Counted from the first letter of the stretch, positions 14,981 to 23,493 are shown. The stretch is DNA of 64,000 nucleotides from a bacterium (GCA_028824415.1 JAPPDX010000104.1:1-64000), one strand, 5' to 3'. The notes: generated by a model from the letters alone, not told the origin. Numbers and translations are program-made.

Positions 14981-16069
14981 ATGTACATCATTGACGACAG
15001 GACGGGCGCTGTGGTGCGCACGGTGTCCTCGACCGAGGAGGCGCAACTCGCCCTCCGCAGGGACACCGGGGGCCGGCTCGAGCGGGCTTTGAGGAACATC
15101 TTCGACTGCGAGCATCCCGACGACGCGTTCCGCGACGACCGCGACAAGGACGAACGGGAGTCGCGCACGGTGCGGACCCTCGCCAGGGAGACGCCGGTGC
15201 TGGGCGTGGCGCTGCGACCCCCGGGCAGCGCCGACACCAGGCGACGGTGGCATCCCTGGGAGCTGCGCTGGGACATGTTCACCGAGCGTGACGTGTTGGA
15301 CTGGCCGCGCAGCATCTCGGAGTTGCGCGGCGAGGCGGCGCTCGCCGAGGCGAGCATCGCCGAGTTGGCGGCACATCTCAACACCTCCTTGCGCGGCGAC
15401 ATGGCGGAGGTGTTGCGTGCGGGAGCGCGCTACATCGACGAGGAGGACGCAGGGTCCGGTGACCGCGGCGGCGACGAGCCCGCCACGGCGTGGGATCGGT
15501 TCCGCTCCGCCAGCGGCCTGTACGAGTTGAGCCTTGAGGAGGCCGCCGAGGCGATCGCCGCGGGCGCCGTGGCGTGGGAGGCGCTGGATGAGTGGTCACC
15601 GTCCGGCGGCGTCGACGGCGACCCCTACGGCGTGTGCCGGTTCGGATGGGGGCCGCTGCGAGCCCGCGTGCGCCTCACCGCCGCCGAGTTGCTCGCCGTC
15701 TATCTCGCCGGTGACGCCGATCTGACGCTGTACCGCGGGGTCTACGACTACGGCGACGGGCCCACCGAGTTCATCTGGCCTCACCAGGGTCGGGTCTGCT
15801 GCGGCTTCGAGATCGGCGCTCGCGGCGACCGTGCGGCGCCGATCCGCGTCCACGACTGGGGGAGCCCGCACGTGTCCGTGTCCGAGGCTTGGGGGTGCTG
15901 CCGGATCTGCGGCACCTCCTACCCGGGGGCGCTATTGACCCGCCGACGCCTCGAAGACGGCGAGACGGCGACCCTCGGCGTTACCGAGACCCTCGACGGG
16001 CTCCCCCAAGCGACGCTCGCCGCCATCGCCCGCCACGGCGCCGACGCGCTCGCCTGCGACCTGCAGTGA
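14981..16069 (+). CDS. Hypothetical protein with Cys-rich C-terminus, copy B
   Basis: A 362-aa paralog of the protein at 11215, starting MYIIDDRTGAVVRTVSSTEE. The central WPRSISELRGEAALAEASI and WEALDEWSPSGGVDGDPYGV blocks and the C-terminal RVCCGFEIGARGDR and CCRICGTSY motifs are kept. Only part of the putative metal site is conserved: the Cys of the copy A motif GHPCGW is missing here. ATG 14981 has GGAGG 8 nt upstream. An 18-bp terminator hairpin follows, then the broken phosphoesterase copy. Confidence 0.7.
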   Translation: MYIIDDRTGAVVRTVSSTEEAQLALRRDTGGRLERALRNIFDCEHPDDAFRDDRDKDERESRTVRTLARETPVLGVALRPPGSADTRRRWHPWELRWDMFTERDVLDWPRSISELRGEAALAEASIAELAAHLNTSLRGDMAEVLRAGARYIDEEDAGSGDRGGDEPATAWDRFRSASGLYELSLEEAAEAIAAGAVAWEALDEWSPSGGVDGDPYGVCRFGWGPLRARVRLTAAELLAVYLAGDADLTLYRGVYDYGDGPTEFIWPHQGRVCCGFEIGARGDRAAPIRVHDWGSPHVSVSEAWGCCRICGTSYPGALLTRRRLEDGETATLGVTETLDGLPQATLAAIARHGADALACDLQ

Positions 16070-16083
16070 CGCCCACGCGACCC

Positions 16084-16127
16084 AACACCCCCGGTGGGCG
16101 GCACACCAGCCGCCCACCGGGGGTGTT
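16084..16127 (+). terminator. Strong hairpin terminator after copy B
   Basis: AACACCCCCGGTGGGCGG (16084-16101) pairs perfectly with CCGCCCACCGGGGGTGTT (16110-16127) over 18 bp with a short loop. It lies 15 bases after the stop of the 362-aa protein gene. The hairpin would end its transcript and separates it from the phosphoesterase remnant. Confidence 0.75.
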
Positions 16128-16267
16128 CTCGCCGGTGGCTCAGCGGGCAGCCTGTCCCATCTCGACGCATAGATCGGGGCGGGCCACCGAAGATCGTCGA
16201 GGCGCTCGGGTGCGCCGAGGAGTCGCCCCGAGTGGCCCAGGCGCGCATTCCTCGGCTGGCCGCGGTG

Positions 16268-16740
16268 ATGGCGACAGAATCACCCGCCGCCGCAGAGGAG
16301 GCCTTCGTGGGCGGCCGATCCCATCGATTCTGACGGCGCCGCGGCGCGGGTGGTCGTGTCGGGCGACATCCACAACAGCGCCGCCGTCGCGGAAGCGGCG
16401 CTGACCGTCGCTGTACACGAGCGGTGCGACGCGGGGTCTCCGTCGGGGACTTCTGATTGCAGGACCGCTCCTCGGACACCCGACCACAGACACAACTGGA
16501 GGGTCACCCGTCGATGTCCTGGGCGTCGTGGTGCGCCTGGCGATGCGCGCTCCGATCCCGGTCATCTTCGTCGCCGGCAACCAGGAGGACTGGCCCTACC
16601 TCGCCGCCTACACACAGCGTCCCGTCGTGATCCAGGCGGGGCGGCCGCTGCACCTCGGCGGGACGCTGTCGTGGGCCGACCGGGGCAACACCCGGCCCTC
16701 GAGCGGGCGACGCTGCGGCGCCCTCGGCGGCACCATCACT
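16268..16740 (+). pseudogene. Broken third copy of the metallophosphoesterase
   Basis: Pieces of the same protein as at 12479 and 41147 appear in shifting frames: EEAFVGGRSH near the start, VVSGDIHNSAAVAEAAL, a decayed SVGDF region with an in-frame stop, then VIFVAGNQEDWPYLAAYTQR and HLGGTLSWADRGN...GRRCGALGG. The N-terminal linker is deleted, at least two frameshifts occur, GNHE has become GNQE, and the C-terminal half with the HD and GHxH motifs is absent. It ends at an insertion-sequence-like fragment. Confidence 0.8.
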
Positions 16741-16852
16741 TCGCATCAGACTCAAACCGAGAACTGTGCAAGAGACGATGACAAGCGGCATCCTTCGTGA
16801 ACCGCCGCTGAGACCTCCCCGACGGCGGGGTGTGTTCCTGCATCACAGACAT
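16736..16852 (-). pseudogene. Possible insertion-sequence remnant (transposase 5' end)
   Basis: ATG 16852 follows GGAGG and starts a 38-codon frame, MSVMQEHTPPSGRSQRRFTK, which then runs into the reverse strand of the phosphoesterase remnant. The RRFTK opening recalls the first residues of IS3-type OrfA proteins. The phosphoesterase homology stops where this frame begins, so an insertion followed by deletion may have cut that gene. A CCCCG/CGGGG hairpin lies within it (16817-16830). The call is tentative. Confidence 0.3.
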
Positions 16853-16933
16853 GACTACCTCCTAATCGAGGTGTCAAGCCAACAGGGGGAACCTCGGGGC
16901 GACTTCACCGGCGAGACTGTGCGGTCAGGGTGG

Positions 16934-17512
16934 TTAGCATGCGGGCAACGGATAACACCCTGGTGGCCAGACGACGACCGTGTTGTCGATGGTCGTTGCC
17001 CGCACGGGAGCTTCGCCCGTAGCGGCTAGCAACCGCTGCAAGCTGTAGACGCCCTCGTTGCTCACGGGCACAGCGCAATCGGCGACGCCAAGCGCGACGT
17101 AGGCCTTGTGGCCTCGCAAGAGGCTGCGCATCTGCTCGATGCTGCGCACGATGGGCATCTCCTTGAGGAGATGCTCGCTCGCGTCGATGGTCTCATAGCC
17201 TCGCTCGGGGGCGGGGACGTTTCTCGGACTCGCCGGCATGATTACCTCCAGGGGGTTCGGAACATCAGGCTGCCGGAGTGGGAGAACACCGGTTCTTGTG
17301 TTCACCATCTGCCAGCAGCAGGCGACGCGGTGACCGTGAGCGGCGGTCGCCTGGAATGTGTCACCGACCGCACACTCGCCGTGAGCCCTGAGAGCTCGGC
17401 GCAGCACGTCGCCCGGCGTCTGGGCGTCGGCGGCGGCGGTGACGATGTGCATGGGCCTGGACAGCCTCTCGTCGTCACCGGTCCAGTGCGGCGCTTCAAA
17501 GTCGGCAGTCAT
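16934..17512 (-). CDS. Hypothetical protein, uncertain start
   Basis: The open frame from ATG 17512 gives 192 aa. Inside it, ATG 17239 has an excellent GGAGG 5 nt upstream and would give a 101-aa protein (MPASPRNVPAPERGYETIDA...), while ATG 17512 has no visible ribosome-binding site. The C-terminal part (LLKEMPIVRSIEQMRSLLRG, VALGVADCAVPVSNEGVYSL) reads like a compact folded domain. No family was recognised. It precedes the 21/42-bp repeat cluster. Confidence 0.5.
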   Translation of the reverse strand: MTADFEAPHWTGDDERLSRPMHIVTAAADAQTPGDVLRRALRAHGECAVGDTFQATAAHGHRVACCWQMVNTRTGVLPLRQPDVPNPLEVIMPASPRNVPAPERGYETIDASEHLLKEMPIVRSIEQMRSLLRGHKAYVALGVADCAVPVSNEGVYSLQRLLAATGEAPVRATTIDNTVVVWPPGCYPLPAC

Positions 17513-17764
17513 GTGCGGGTTCGGATCCGCTCGAGTGATGTCCGGTGATCGGTGTCCGGCACAATCCCGACTTGTGGCGCTGCGTCCATGTCACGTCAGG
17601 ATCTTCACGTGGTTGGCGAGCCGTGTCCAGGGGTTTCCCAAATCCAGCGTCGGCAACGCGGGAGTCGGGTGTCGCGGTCGCCCTGAAACGGTTGTTGCAC
17701 GCTGCGGGAGCGTGCCCGGTGCAAGCCAGGCCAGCCGCTGGTCAGGGCCCGCGCTCGCGGTACG

Positions 17765-17959
17765 GTCGCGCGGCGTCGAACGCTCACAATCAACTTGGCT
17801 CACGCCGTCGCGCGGCGTCGAACGCTCACAATCAATTTGCCTCACACCGTCGCGCGGCTGTCAGATCGTCGCGCGATTCATATGCACCGTCGCGCGGAGG
17901 CCTCCTCGCCCGATCAGGCCGCCTAGCACGGTCGCGCGGCCTAACGGCACCGTCGCGCG
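17765..17959 (+). repeat. Phased GTCGCGCG repeat cluster (iteron-like)
   Basis: The octamer GTCGCGCG occurs seven times, starting at 17765, 17807, 17849, 17868, 17889, 17931 and 17952. The spacings are 42, 42, 19, 21, 42 and 21 bp, so nearly all are multiples of 21, about two helical turns. The first two form a 42-bp tandem repeat with three mismatches (GTCGCGCGGCGTCGAACGCT, then CACAATCAA). Regularly phased sites on one DNA face are typical of replication iterons, centromere-like parS arrays or operators. No protein frame through it has convincing coding signals. Confidence 0.7.
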
Positions 17960-18374
17960 TCCTGAGACGTTTCGGCGCAGCCGGAACGTCACAGATGTGT
18001 GGTGCCTTGCTCTTGGGCGGTTGCAGCGTGAGTTCTGTCGTCAGGGGGCTCGCTCGGTCTGATGAGATCATTCGGCGTGTCGGGATGTGGTTGGGTTCGC
18101 TCGGTCGTGGTGTGCTCGGAATGGGACGATGGTGCGCTGGGGGAGAGAGATTCGTGGCTGTCGCGGTTGGCGTGTGGGCGGGGCTTCGTCTGTCCCGGGT
18201 GGTCGCGGGCTCGCGACGGCCGAGTCTCTCGCGCCCGCCCGCCGGTGGGCGCTGCAGCGAGAGTCTGGACCTGCCCGGGATTCGCGCAGCCCGAGGTTTG
18301 ACCCGGGTTTCGCACGGTCAGCTTGGGGCTCATCTCGCGAGTTGGTTCGGCGTGGTCGTTGTGCGGGTGGTCTT
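17960..18374. other. No supported gene
   Basis: Long open frames run through here on both strands, but the sequence is serine/arginine-rich in all of them and shows no motif. The stretch is the downstream side of the gene ending at 18375. Together with the repeat cluster it makes a noncoding region of about 0.86 kb (17513-18374), which would suit an origin or partition site. Confidence 0.35.
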
Positions 18375-19382
18375 CTATGGGTATTCGAAGGTATGGAACC
18401 GCGGGGCGCCATTCGTCTTCGAAAGGCGCAGCACGACGAGGCTCCTGTGACCGAACACCTTGGCGATGGCCCATACTTCGTCGAAGTGTGAGAACTTGAC
18501 GGCGCTGAGGTCCGGGTAGGGCGGCTGCGCGTCGGGGCCGAACGCACCCTCAAGCTGGCCGCCGGCGTTGCCCTCAAGCGCCGCCACGAGCCACTTCTCC
18601 CCGCGGACGTTCGCCATCTGGCCCCGGCGTTCCTTCTTGTTGATGGATTCTTGGAGTGCTGGGACGAGATAGTCCACGCCTCCCGCGAGAAACGCTGCCG
18701 GCGAGTCCGACGTAATCACATGGACCTGAACACCGCCGATCGCATCACGGGCAGGTTCGGGAGGCCCTGTTACGCGCACATGGCGTGGTTCGATGTTGTC
18801 GGTGAAGCAGTCCAGGATGTCGAGGGGGTACCAGTAGTCGCAGTGCTGCGCCAAGTTTGCCCGCGCCCACTCATTGATGTCCTGGATAGGTTTGCCCGGA
18901 GGCCGTGATCTCAACCATGGCTCGGTCCACCAGTCCGTCTGGGACCTTTCGGGGTGGTAGCGGTCAGAGTCCAGCTTGGCGTTGGCGCGGGCTTCCATTT
19001 GCTGGGGCGTTCCTGTGTGGGATTCGGCCTCGGCCAGGACGGGGACCATGGCCGCCACGAAGTTCTTGAGCGTGCGGTCGGGGGGCCTGTCCTTGGGACT
19101 CAGATCCGAGACGATCACCGTCCAGAGGTGTGTCAGTTCGCGGAATGGCTTCCGGCGCATGCGGCGTTCCGCGGCGCGCAGAGAGCGGGCGGCGTCGTTC
19201 GTGAACAGAGTGATCTCGACGGTGACCTCGCGTTGGCCGGCGAGGGTCACCCTCAGGTCCGGCGTGCGAGTGTTGCTCTCGGGCAGCCACTCGTGGCGGA
19301 CCACGTCTTCGAGTTCGCAGATGGCGTCGAGCGCTGCCCGCTCGTCTTCTCTGGGCTCGCGTTCGGCCATGATGCGCCTCAT
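18375..19382 (-). CDS. Hypothetical protein, possibly nuclease-like
   Basis: A 335-aa protein starting MRRIMAEREPREDERAALDA. Near residues 45-60 it reads TPDLRVTLAGQREVTVEIT, where an Asp followed by an E-x-x-x-E strand resembles the core of PD-(D/E)xK nucleases; the usual lysine is not evident. Helices with many basic residues follow, then a C-terminal KFSHFDEVWAIAKVFGHRSL. ATG 19382 has AAGGA 4 nt upstream; an upstream extension is open but has no start signal. No family can be named. Confidence 0.55.
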   Translation of the reverse strand: MRRIMAEREPREDERAALDAICELEDVVRHEWLPESNTRTPDLRVTLAGQREVTVEITLFTNDAARSLRAAERRMRRKPFRELTHLWTVIVSDLSPKDRPPDRTLKNFVAAMVPVLAEAESHTGTPQQMEARANAKLDSDRYHPERSQTDWWTEPWLRSRPPGKPIQDINEWARANLAQHCDYWYPLDILDCFTDNIEPRHVRVTGPPEPARDAIGGVQVHVITSDSPAAFLAGGVDYLVPALQESINKKERRGQMANVRGEKWLVAALEGNAGGQLEGAFGPDAQPPYPDLSAVKFSHFDEVWAIAKVFGHRSLVVLRLSKTNGAPRFHTFEYP

Positions 19383-19557
19383 CGGTTCCTTGCCGACGAT
19401 CGACCGTACAGCGCGAAGAGCGCGACCCAGCGATGGCGTGCCCCAGGGATCGCGCCGCTGGCCCTGGCTTGACCAAGAGGAAACTCGTCTCCGAGAGGTG
19501 GCCGGTGCGCTGTGATCTAGGAGCCCGAGAAGATCCTCGCGATCAGACGCCACAGCC

Positions 19558-19932
19558 TCAACCACCCTGAACCTCCCCGAGGTTTGATCGAGGCTTGATG
19601 TGCTCTGGTCCGGTTCGCGGAGAATCCGTCGGCGAGTCACGCGATCGCGCGCCGCCCACCGCGGTCCCCTGCCAACGACCGGCAAGGTCAGCCGCGTCCC
19701 GTAACGGTGACGAGTCGTCCGGTGGCGGAGTTGGTGGCTCGGCGGCGCTCGGAAATCCGTAGGGGTCGTAGGCCGCCCCGGCAGCGTCAGCGGTCGACAG
19801 CAGGAGCGCTACCGACGCTGGGAACAGCAAAACTACAGCCAAAGTCGATGCTGCTAGACATCCGCCGGCCCATCGTCGTAGCCATGCGCAATCGCCCATC
19901 AGCGCGCCGAGCAGCGCCCACAGGAGGGACAC
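19558..19932 (-). CDS. Possible small membrane protein
   Basis: A 124-codon frame beginning with GTG. Residues 1-47 are strongly hydrophobic (LLWALLGALMGD, then LAASTLAVVLLFPASVALLL), followed by a proline-rich tail (PPTPPPDDSSPLRDA). One or two membrane helices with a cytoplasmic or exported tail would fit. No ribosome-binding site is visible and no family was recognised, so it may not be a gene. Confidence 0.3.
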   Translation of the reverse strand: MSLLWALLGALMGDCAWLRRWAGGCLAASTLAVVLLFPASVALLLSTADAAGAAYDPYGFPSAAEPPTPPPDDSSPLRDAADLAGRWQGTAVGGARSRDSPTDSPRTGPEHIKPRSNLGEVQGG

Positions 19933-20150
19933 TCGGGAATTTTGTGTATCGGGCGTGATCTGAGGGTCCGCAGCTGCGCGACGCGAGTCTCAGTTGCCGC
20001 TCAGGTCCGCGTTCAGGTCGCGGACTGTTGAACAGGCCGACCTATCGTGGTCAGCTGGCGACGCCGTCGAAGACGCCTCCGTCCGCTCCGATCTGTGTCG
20101 GGGGCGAGCCGAACTCGTGGCAAAAGGGGTCGACTTCGTGGGGCAGCCCG

Positions 20151-20645
20151 ATGAATGATCCAACATTCGAGGAGATGGTCGAACTCGTCCGCGAGCTATA
20201 CATCGACGACGACCCGACGTCTCCGGCGGAATCCCTCAAGGACTTCTATCCCTCTACGGTCGGGGAACTACGCGCCAACCTGCTCGCCGGACTGATCGAA
20301 CGTTCCGAGGACTCCAAGCTCGAATGGGACGCTGTCGCCTTGATCGCGCAGCAAACGCTCCGCTCCGGGGAATGTCTCCCCCAAGCCTTGGCCGACTGGG
20401 TCGCTGCTGTTCTCGCCGGCGACCGGCCCCGGCCCACTAAGGGGGCACAGGCCACGGCGTATCGGGACTTCAGATGGCGCCTCGCCATACGCCACTTGCA
20501 GAACGAGTTCGGTTTGGCGCCTACGCGTAACGCGACGTCCGACGCGGACTGCGGATGCGATGTCGTCGCCGAGGCAGCAGGTGCGAGGTACAAGACCGTC
20601 GAAGCCGTGTGGAGCGGACGAGGCGAGTTCTTTCGCCCGTCCTGA
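20151..20645 (+). CDS. Hypothetical protein
   Basis: A 164-aa acidic protein starting MNDPTFEEMVELVRELYIDD. Its middle, ANLLAGLIERSEDSKLEWDA and LPQALADWVAAVLAG, is helical. The end, DVVAEAAGARYKTVEAVWSG, resembles a helix-turn-helix of the kind found at the end of small element-borne proteins. The upstream frame to 20028 is open, but the ATG at 20151 fits the coding pattern best, with GGGGCA as a weak ribosome-binding site. The function is unknown. Confidence 0.5.
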   Translation: MNDPTFEEMVELVRELYIDDDPTSPAESLKDFYPSTVGELRANLLAGLIERSEDSKLEWDAVALIAQQTLRSGECLPQALADWVAAVLAGDRPRPTKGAQATAYRDFRWRLAIRHLQNEFGLAPTRNATSDADCGCDVVAEAAGARYKTVEAVWSGRGEFFRPS

Positions 20646-20795
20646 CGGACTCCGGATTCCGTCAGGATGCGCCCTCGTGGGAACGGGTGCGACGATACCG
20701 GCATGCTCTCGAGTGCCCAGCAAGCTGATCACCTCCAATCCCGCCGCCAAGTCGAAGCGCGAACTGACCCATCTTGGAGCTCGCTCGACCGGTTG

Positions 20796-20939
20796 ATGGC
20801 GGCGGGATCGTTCCTCCAGCCGCCCCGCGTCGGCGAGCGCTCTATTGGCTGGCGGGTCAGTGGAATCGACGCGTGGCCCCGGAGTCGGCCGCGCGCCGAG
20901 GCGTTGCAGCGCCAGCGCTCAGGATTCGGCGCCAACTAG
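20796..20939 (+). pseudogene. AlpA-like regulator remnant
   Basis: The frame reads LMAAGSFLQPPRVGERSIGW and then RVSGIDAWPRSRP, the wing and last helix of an AlpA protein as in the genes at 348 and 3616. The N-terminal helix-turn-helix is missing or out of frame, and DAWP replaces the usual EAWL. It is a decayed third AlpA copy, on the opposite strand to the other two. Confidence 0.5.
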
Positions 20940-20951
20940 CGTCCTGAGACC

Positions 20952-21620
20952 ATGCCACCAGATTCCCCGGCCAAGGCAGCAAGACGACCCCGGACCATCG
21001 TGTACATCGACGGGTTCAACTTCTTCCACGGCGCGGTGAAGGGAACTCAGCACAAGTGGCTCGACATCATGGCGCTGTGCCAACGCCTGCTGCCACGCGA
21101 TGAAATCGTCAAGATCCGCTATTTCACGTCTCGGACGAGCGCCCGCCCCGACGATCCCCGACAACCGGTTCGCCAGGAGACGTATCTGCGGGCTCTCGCC
21201 ACTCTGCCGCTTGTCGAGATCCACTTCGGCCACTTCGTGACTCGGCCTGTTCGGCTGCCGCGAGCAAACCCGCAGCCCGGCGAATCGCGGACTGTCGAGG
21301 TGCTCCGGACCGAAGAGAAGGGCTCCGACGTCAACTTGGCGACCTACCTCCTGCTGGACGCGTTCAAGGGTCATTGCGACACGGCAGTGGTGGTCAGCAA
21401 CGACTCGGACTTGGCTCAAGCCATCGATGTCGCCCAATCAGAACTTGGCATCAAGGTGGGCATCATCAATCCGCATCCACGGAAGCGCCGATCCTATGAA
21501 CTCCAGGGGCTCAACTGTCAGTTCTACAAGCAGGTCCCCCGCGATTTGCTGGCTCAGACGCAGTTGCCGGACGTCGTGTACGACTCGACGGGGCCGATCC
21601 GCAAGCCTGACTGCTGGTAG
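20952..21620 (+). CDS. NYN-domain (PIN-like) nuclease
   Basis: A 222-aa protein of the NYN family. TIVYIDGFNFFHGAVKG holds the first catalytic Asp and the Asn, EEKGSDVNLATYLLLDAF the central acidic pair, and TAVVVSNDSDLAQAIDVAQ the last acidic pair. NYN proteins are metal-dependent RNases or single-strand nucleases. It is a single gene on the plus strand with its own terminator at 21628-21651, converging on the exonuclease gene. Its position next to a DEDDh exonuclease and a PLD protein suggests a defence or repair role, which is inference. Confidence 0.85.
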   Translation: MPPDSPAKAARRPRTIVYIDGFNFFHGAVKGTQHKWLDIMALCQRLLPRDEIVKIRYFTSRTSARPDDPRQPVRQETYLRALATLPLVEIHFGHFVTRPVRLPRANPQPGESRTVEVLRTEEKGSDVNLATYLLLDAFKGHCDTAVVVSNDSDLAQAIDVAQSELGIKVGIINPHPRKRRSYELQGLNCQFYKQVPRDLLAQTQLPDVVYDSTGPIRKPDCW

Positions 21621-21627
21621 AACGCTC

Positions 21628-21651
21628 GAAGGCCCGCCGAAGCGGGCCTTC
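21628..21651 (+). terminator. Bidirectional-looking hairpin terminator
   Basis: GAAGGCCCGC (21628-21637) pairs perfectly with GCGGGCCTTC (21642-21651) around a CGAA loop. It sits between the convergent ends of the NYN gene (21620) and the exonuclease gene (21686), so it could serve both. T tracts are weak. Confidence 0.7.
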
Positions 21652-21685
21652 GCCCAGCCACCGAAGCGGCTGGGGGGATATGCCG

Positions 21686-22450
21686 TCATCGTACCCCATG
21701 GGGTACGACCCCATCAACATCGACATCCGCCAGCGTCAAGGCCGCTGCCCGACAGCGCCGTCGAAGTAGGCCCGATGGCCGGAGGTGCTCGTCGGGATTG
21801 CGCGCCGTCGCGTTGTGGAGCGGCTTGCGCATCGTTGTGTGACATGGCGGCGGGGCATGCTCGATTGTGGGAGTGGCTAGTCGGAATTCGTGCCGCGCGA
21901 GGAGTTCGGGATGGGTCGTGTTGAAGCGTTCGGGTAGCGCCAGCCACAGACCGCCGGCGGCTTGTGCGTCCGAGAGCGGATCGTGATGGGTCAGCGGGAT
22001 CCCGAACTCGGCGGCCAGAGCCTTCAGGCCCCATGATCTCGCTTCGGGCATCGCTGAGCGCGCGAGGCGGTAGGTGCACGCGAACGGGAACGGTTCGGGC
22101 CCATAGTCGTAGTGTTCGGCACTTCTCCGCAGGACCGACATGTCGAACGCCGTGTTGTGCGCAACCACCAGATGCCCGTCGAGCATGCCGGCGACCTGCT
22201 CCCAGACCTCGGGGAATGGAGGACTGTCTCGGGTGTCGGCAGGGCCGATGCCGTGGAGGACAACATTGAAGGGGTCGAAGCGGTTCCCGGGCCGGCGAAT
22301 GAGCAGTCTCTGTCTGGCGACGGGGGAGCCCTGGTTGAAGACAACCACCCCGACGGCGCAGGCCGAGCTGCGCTCGCTTGTGGCGGTCTCGAAGTCGATC
22401 GCGGCGAACGATCGACCCGAATCGCACGTCGACCAGTCGGTGGCGCCCAT
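21686..22450 (-). CDS. DEDDh 3'-5' exonuclease (DnaQ-like)
   Basis: A 254-aa protein. Exo I is FAAIDFETATSERSS (catalytic D and E), Exo II is VVAHNTAFDMSVLRR, and Exo III is THHDPLSDAQAAGGLW with the His and last Asp. The exonuclease domain fills residues of about 12-180; the basic tail of about 70 aa has no known motif. It starts 42 nt after the PLD-like gene on the same strand and is probably co-transcribed with it. It may act as a stand-alone nuclease in the defence block rather than as the polymerase proofreading subunit. Confidence 0.85.
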   Translation of the reverse strand: MGATDWSTCDSGRSFAAIDFETATSERSSACAVGVVVFNQGSPVARQRLLIRRPGNRFDPFNVVLHGIGPADTRDSPPFPEVWEQVAGMLDGHLVVAHNTAFDMSVLRRSAEHYDYGPEPFPFACTYRLARSAMPEARSWGLKALAAEFGIPLTHHDPLSDAQAAGGLWLALPERFNTTHPELLARHEFRLATPTIEHAPPPCHTTMRKPLHNATARNPDEHLRPSGLLRRRCRAAALTLADVDVDGVVPHGVR

Positions 22451-22492
22451 CGTTGTCTTCAGTGGCGGTTTCTCGCCCCAATTCGGGAGCGA

Positions 22493-23146
22493 TCAAGCCT
22501 CGACGAGCTTGACAGGCCCGAGCAAGGCGCGCGCCGCCGCGGTGAGGGTTGCGGCAACGATGCCGGGCAGCAGCGAAGCCAGGCAGCCGGGCCGTTCGGC
22601 TACTTGCTCTGGCGTGATGTACTCGAGGATCTTGTCGTTGCGCTTCCACTGGTGCGAGCGCAGTCGTTCCAGTTGTGCGCCGACGCGCCGCAGATCCTCA
22701 CCGGTGGCGTGCGCGAACGCCTCTTCGTTGTGGAACAGCCCGGCCTTGGTCAGATTCCCGGAGCCGACCAGCATCGCCTCGACGCCGCCGCCGCGTCCGC
22801 GGCGCCGTGGGCTCTCGGCCAACACGGCCCAGACCTTGAGGTGCGCCTCGCGTGCGGGACGGTCGTCGCGGGCCCGCTGGTACCACGTGAGGACCTGAAC
22901 ATCGCCCCGGCGCAGAAACCGGATAGCCGCATCGCGGTCCTTCACTGACATCTCGGTGAAGTGATTCCGCCGCACGTTCCCAATCAACAACGTGACCGGG
23001 CGGCCATCGGCCCGTTCGGCCAACCAGGCGATCCCAGCGACGCTCGCGTACCCCACCGCCACGAACAACTCGCCACGAGGGTTCGCCCGAAGGAAGTCCT
23101 CGATCAGCGAAGAAGCCGAACGACCCTCAGAACCCCGCCGGTTCAC
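22493..23146 (-). CDS. Phospholipase D-like nuclease
   Basis: A 217-aa protein. LFVAVGYASVAGIAWLAERA starts the fold. The catalytic HxK motif is HLKVWAV, followed after 16 residues by LVGSGNLTKAGL, the G-S-x-N part of the motif, as in single-HKD nucleases such as BfiI or DrmC. One HKD motif means it should act as a dimer. GTG 23146 is chosen because GATAGT ends 10 nt upstream, as in a leaderless message; TTG 23176 is the alternative. It is divergent from the AIPR gene, with a shared promoter region of about 350 bp. Confidence 0.75.
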   Translation of the reverse strand: MNRRGSEGRSASSLIEDFLRANPRGELFVAVGYASVAGIAWLAERADGRPVTLLIGNVRRNHFTEMSVKDRDAAIRFLRRGDVQVLTWYQRARDDRPAREAHLKVWAVLAESPRRRGRGGGVEAMLVGSGNLTKAGLFHNEEAFAHATGEDLRRVGAQLERLRSHQWKRNDKILEYITPEQVAERPGCLASLLPGIVAATLTAAARALLGPVKLVEA

Positions 23147-23493
23147 GACGCTGGAGACTATCCGGCACCATCGCAAGCTCGTGACGGTGCCTTCCGGATG
23201 CCGCGCCCATCTTGCGCGCTCGGCGCCAACTGCTCATGGTGTGGTCGCTCCAAGAGCGATCGAAGGGCCGGGCAGTTCGTGTCGACGCTCTCGGCGAGAG
23301 CGTCCTACTGGATTGCGTGGAGGTGATTGCCGGCGCCGACCCACACCTGAGCCGCCGTGAACCCCGGGCAGGTGCATGTCTCCCGCGATGGCTGAGGACT
23401 GGTAGAGTCGGGCCGCTACCTCGACGGTTGTTGGGAGTGGCGCAAGTACACGGAGGTCCGCGGCAGCGGGCACTACGACAGAAAGGTGATGCG
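23147..23493. promoter_or_regulatory. Divergent promoter region between PLD-like and AIPR genes
   Basis: This stretch of about 350 bases has no convincing gene. TAGAGT at 23404-23409 could be a -10 box for the AIPR transcript, and GATAGT just before 23146 one for the PLD-like gene. The AIPR start at 23494 is preceded by GAAAGG. Shared control of the two arms is plausible but unproven. Confidence 0.4.

Noticed and set aside
14349-15092. A 247-codon plus-strand frame before copy B
   Set aside because: It runs across the conserved leader and into the real gene in another frame, and its content is Arg/Pro-rich.
17765-17959. CRISPR array
   Set aside because: The repeated unit is only about 8-11 bp, spacings are 19-42 bp, two units are almost fully identical including the 'spacer', and no cas gene is in the window.
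17439-18450. Long plus-strand frames through the repeat cluster with TVARP and AASNAH repeats
   Set aside because: The repeats come from the DNA array. The frames have poor starts and no motif, and several frames are open at once, as expected at this GC content.
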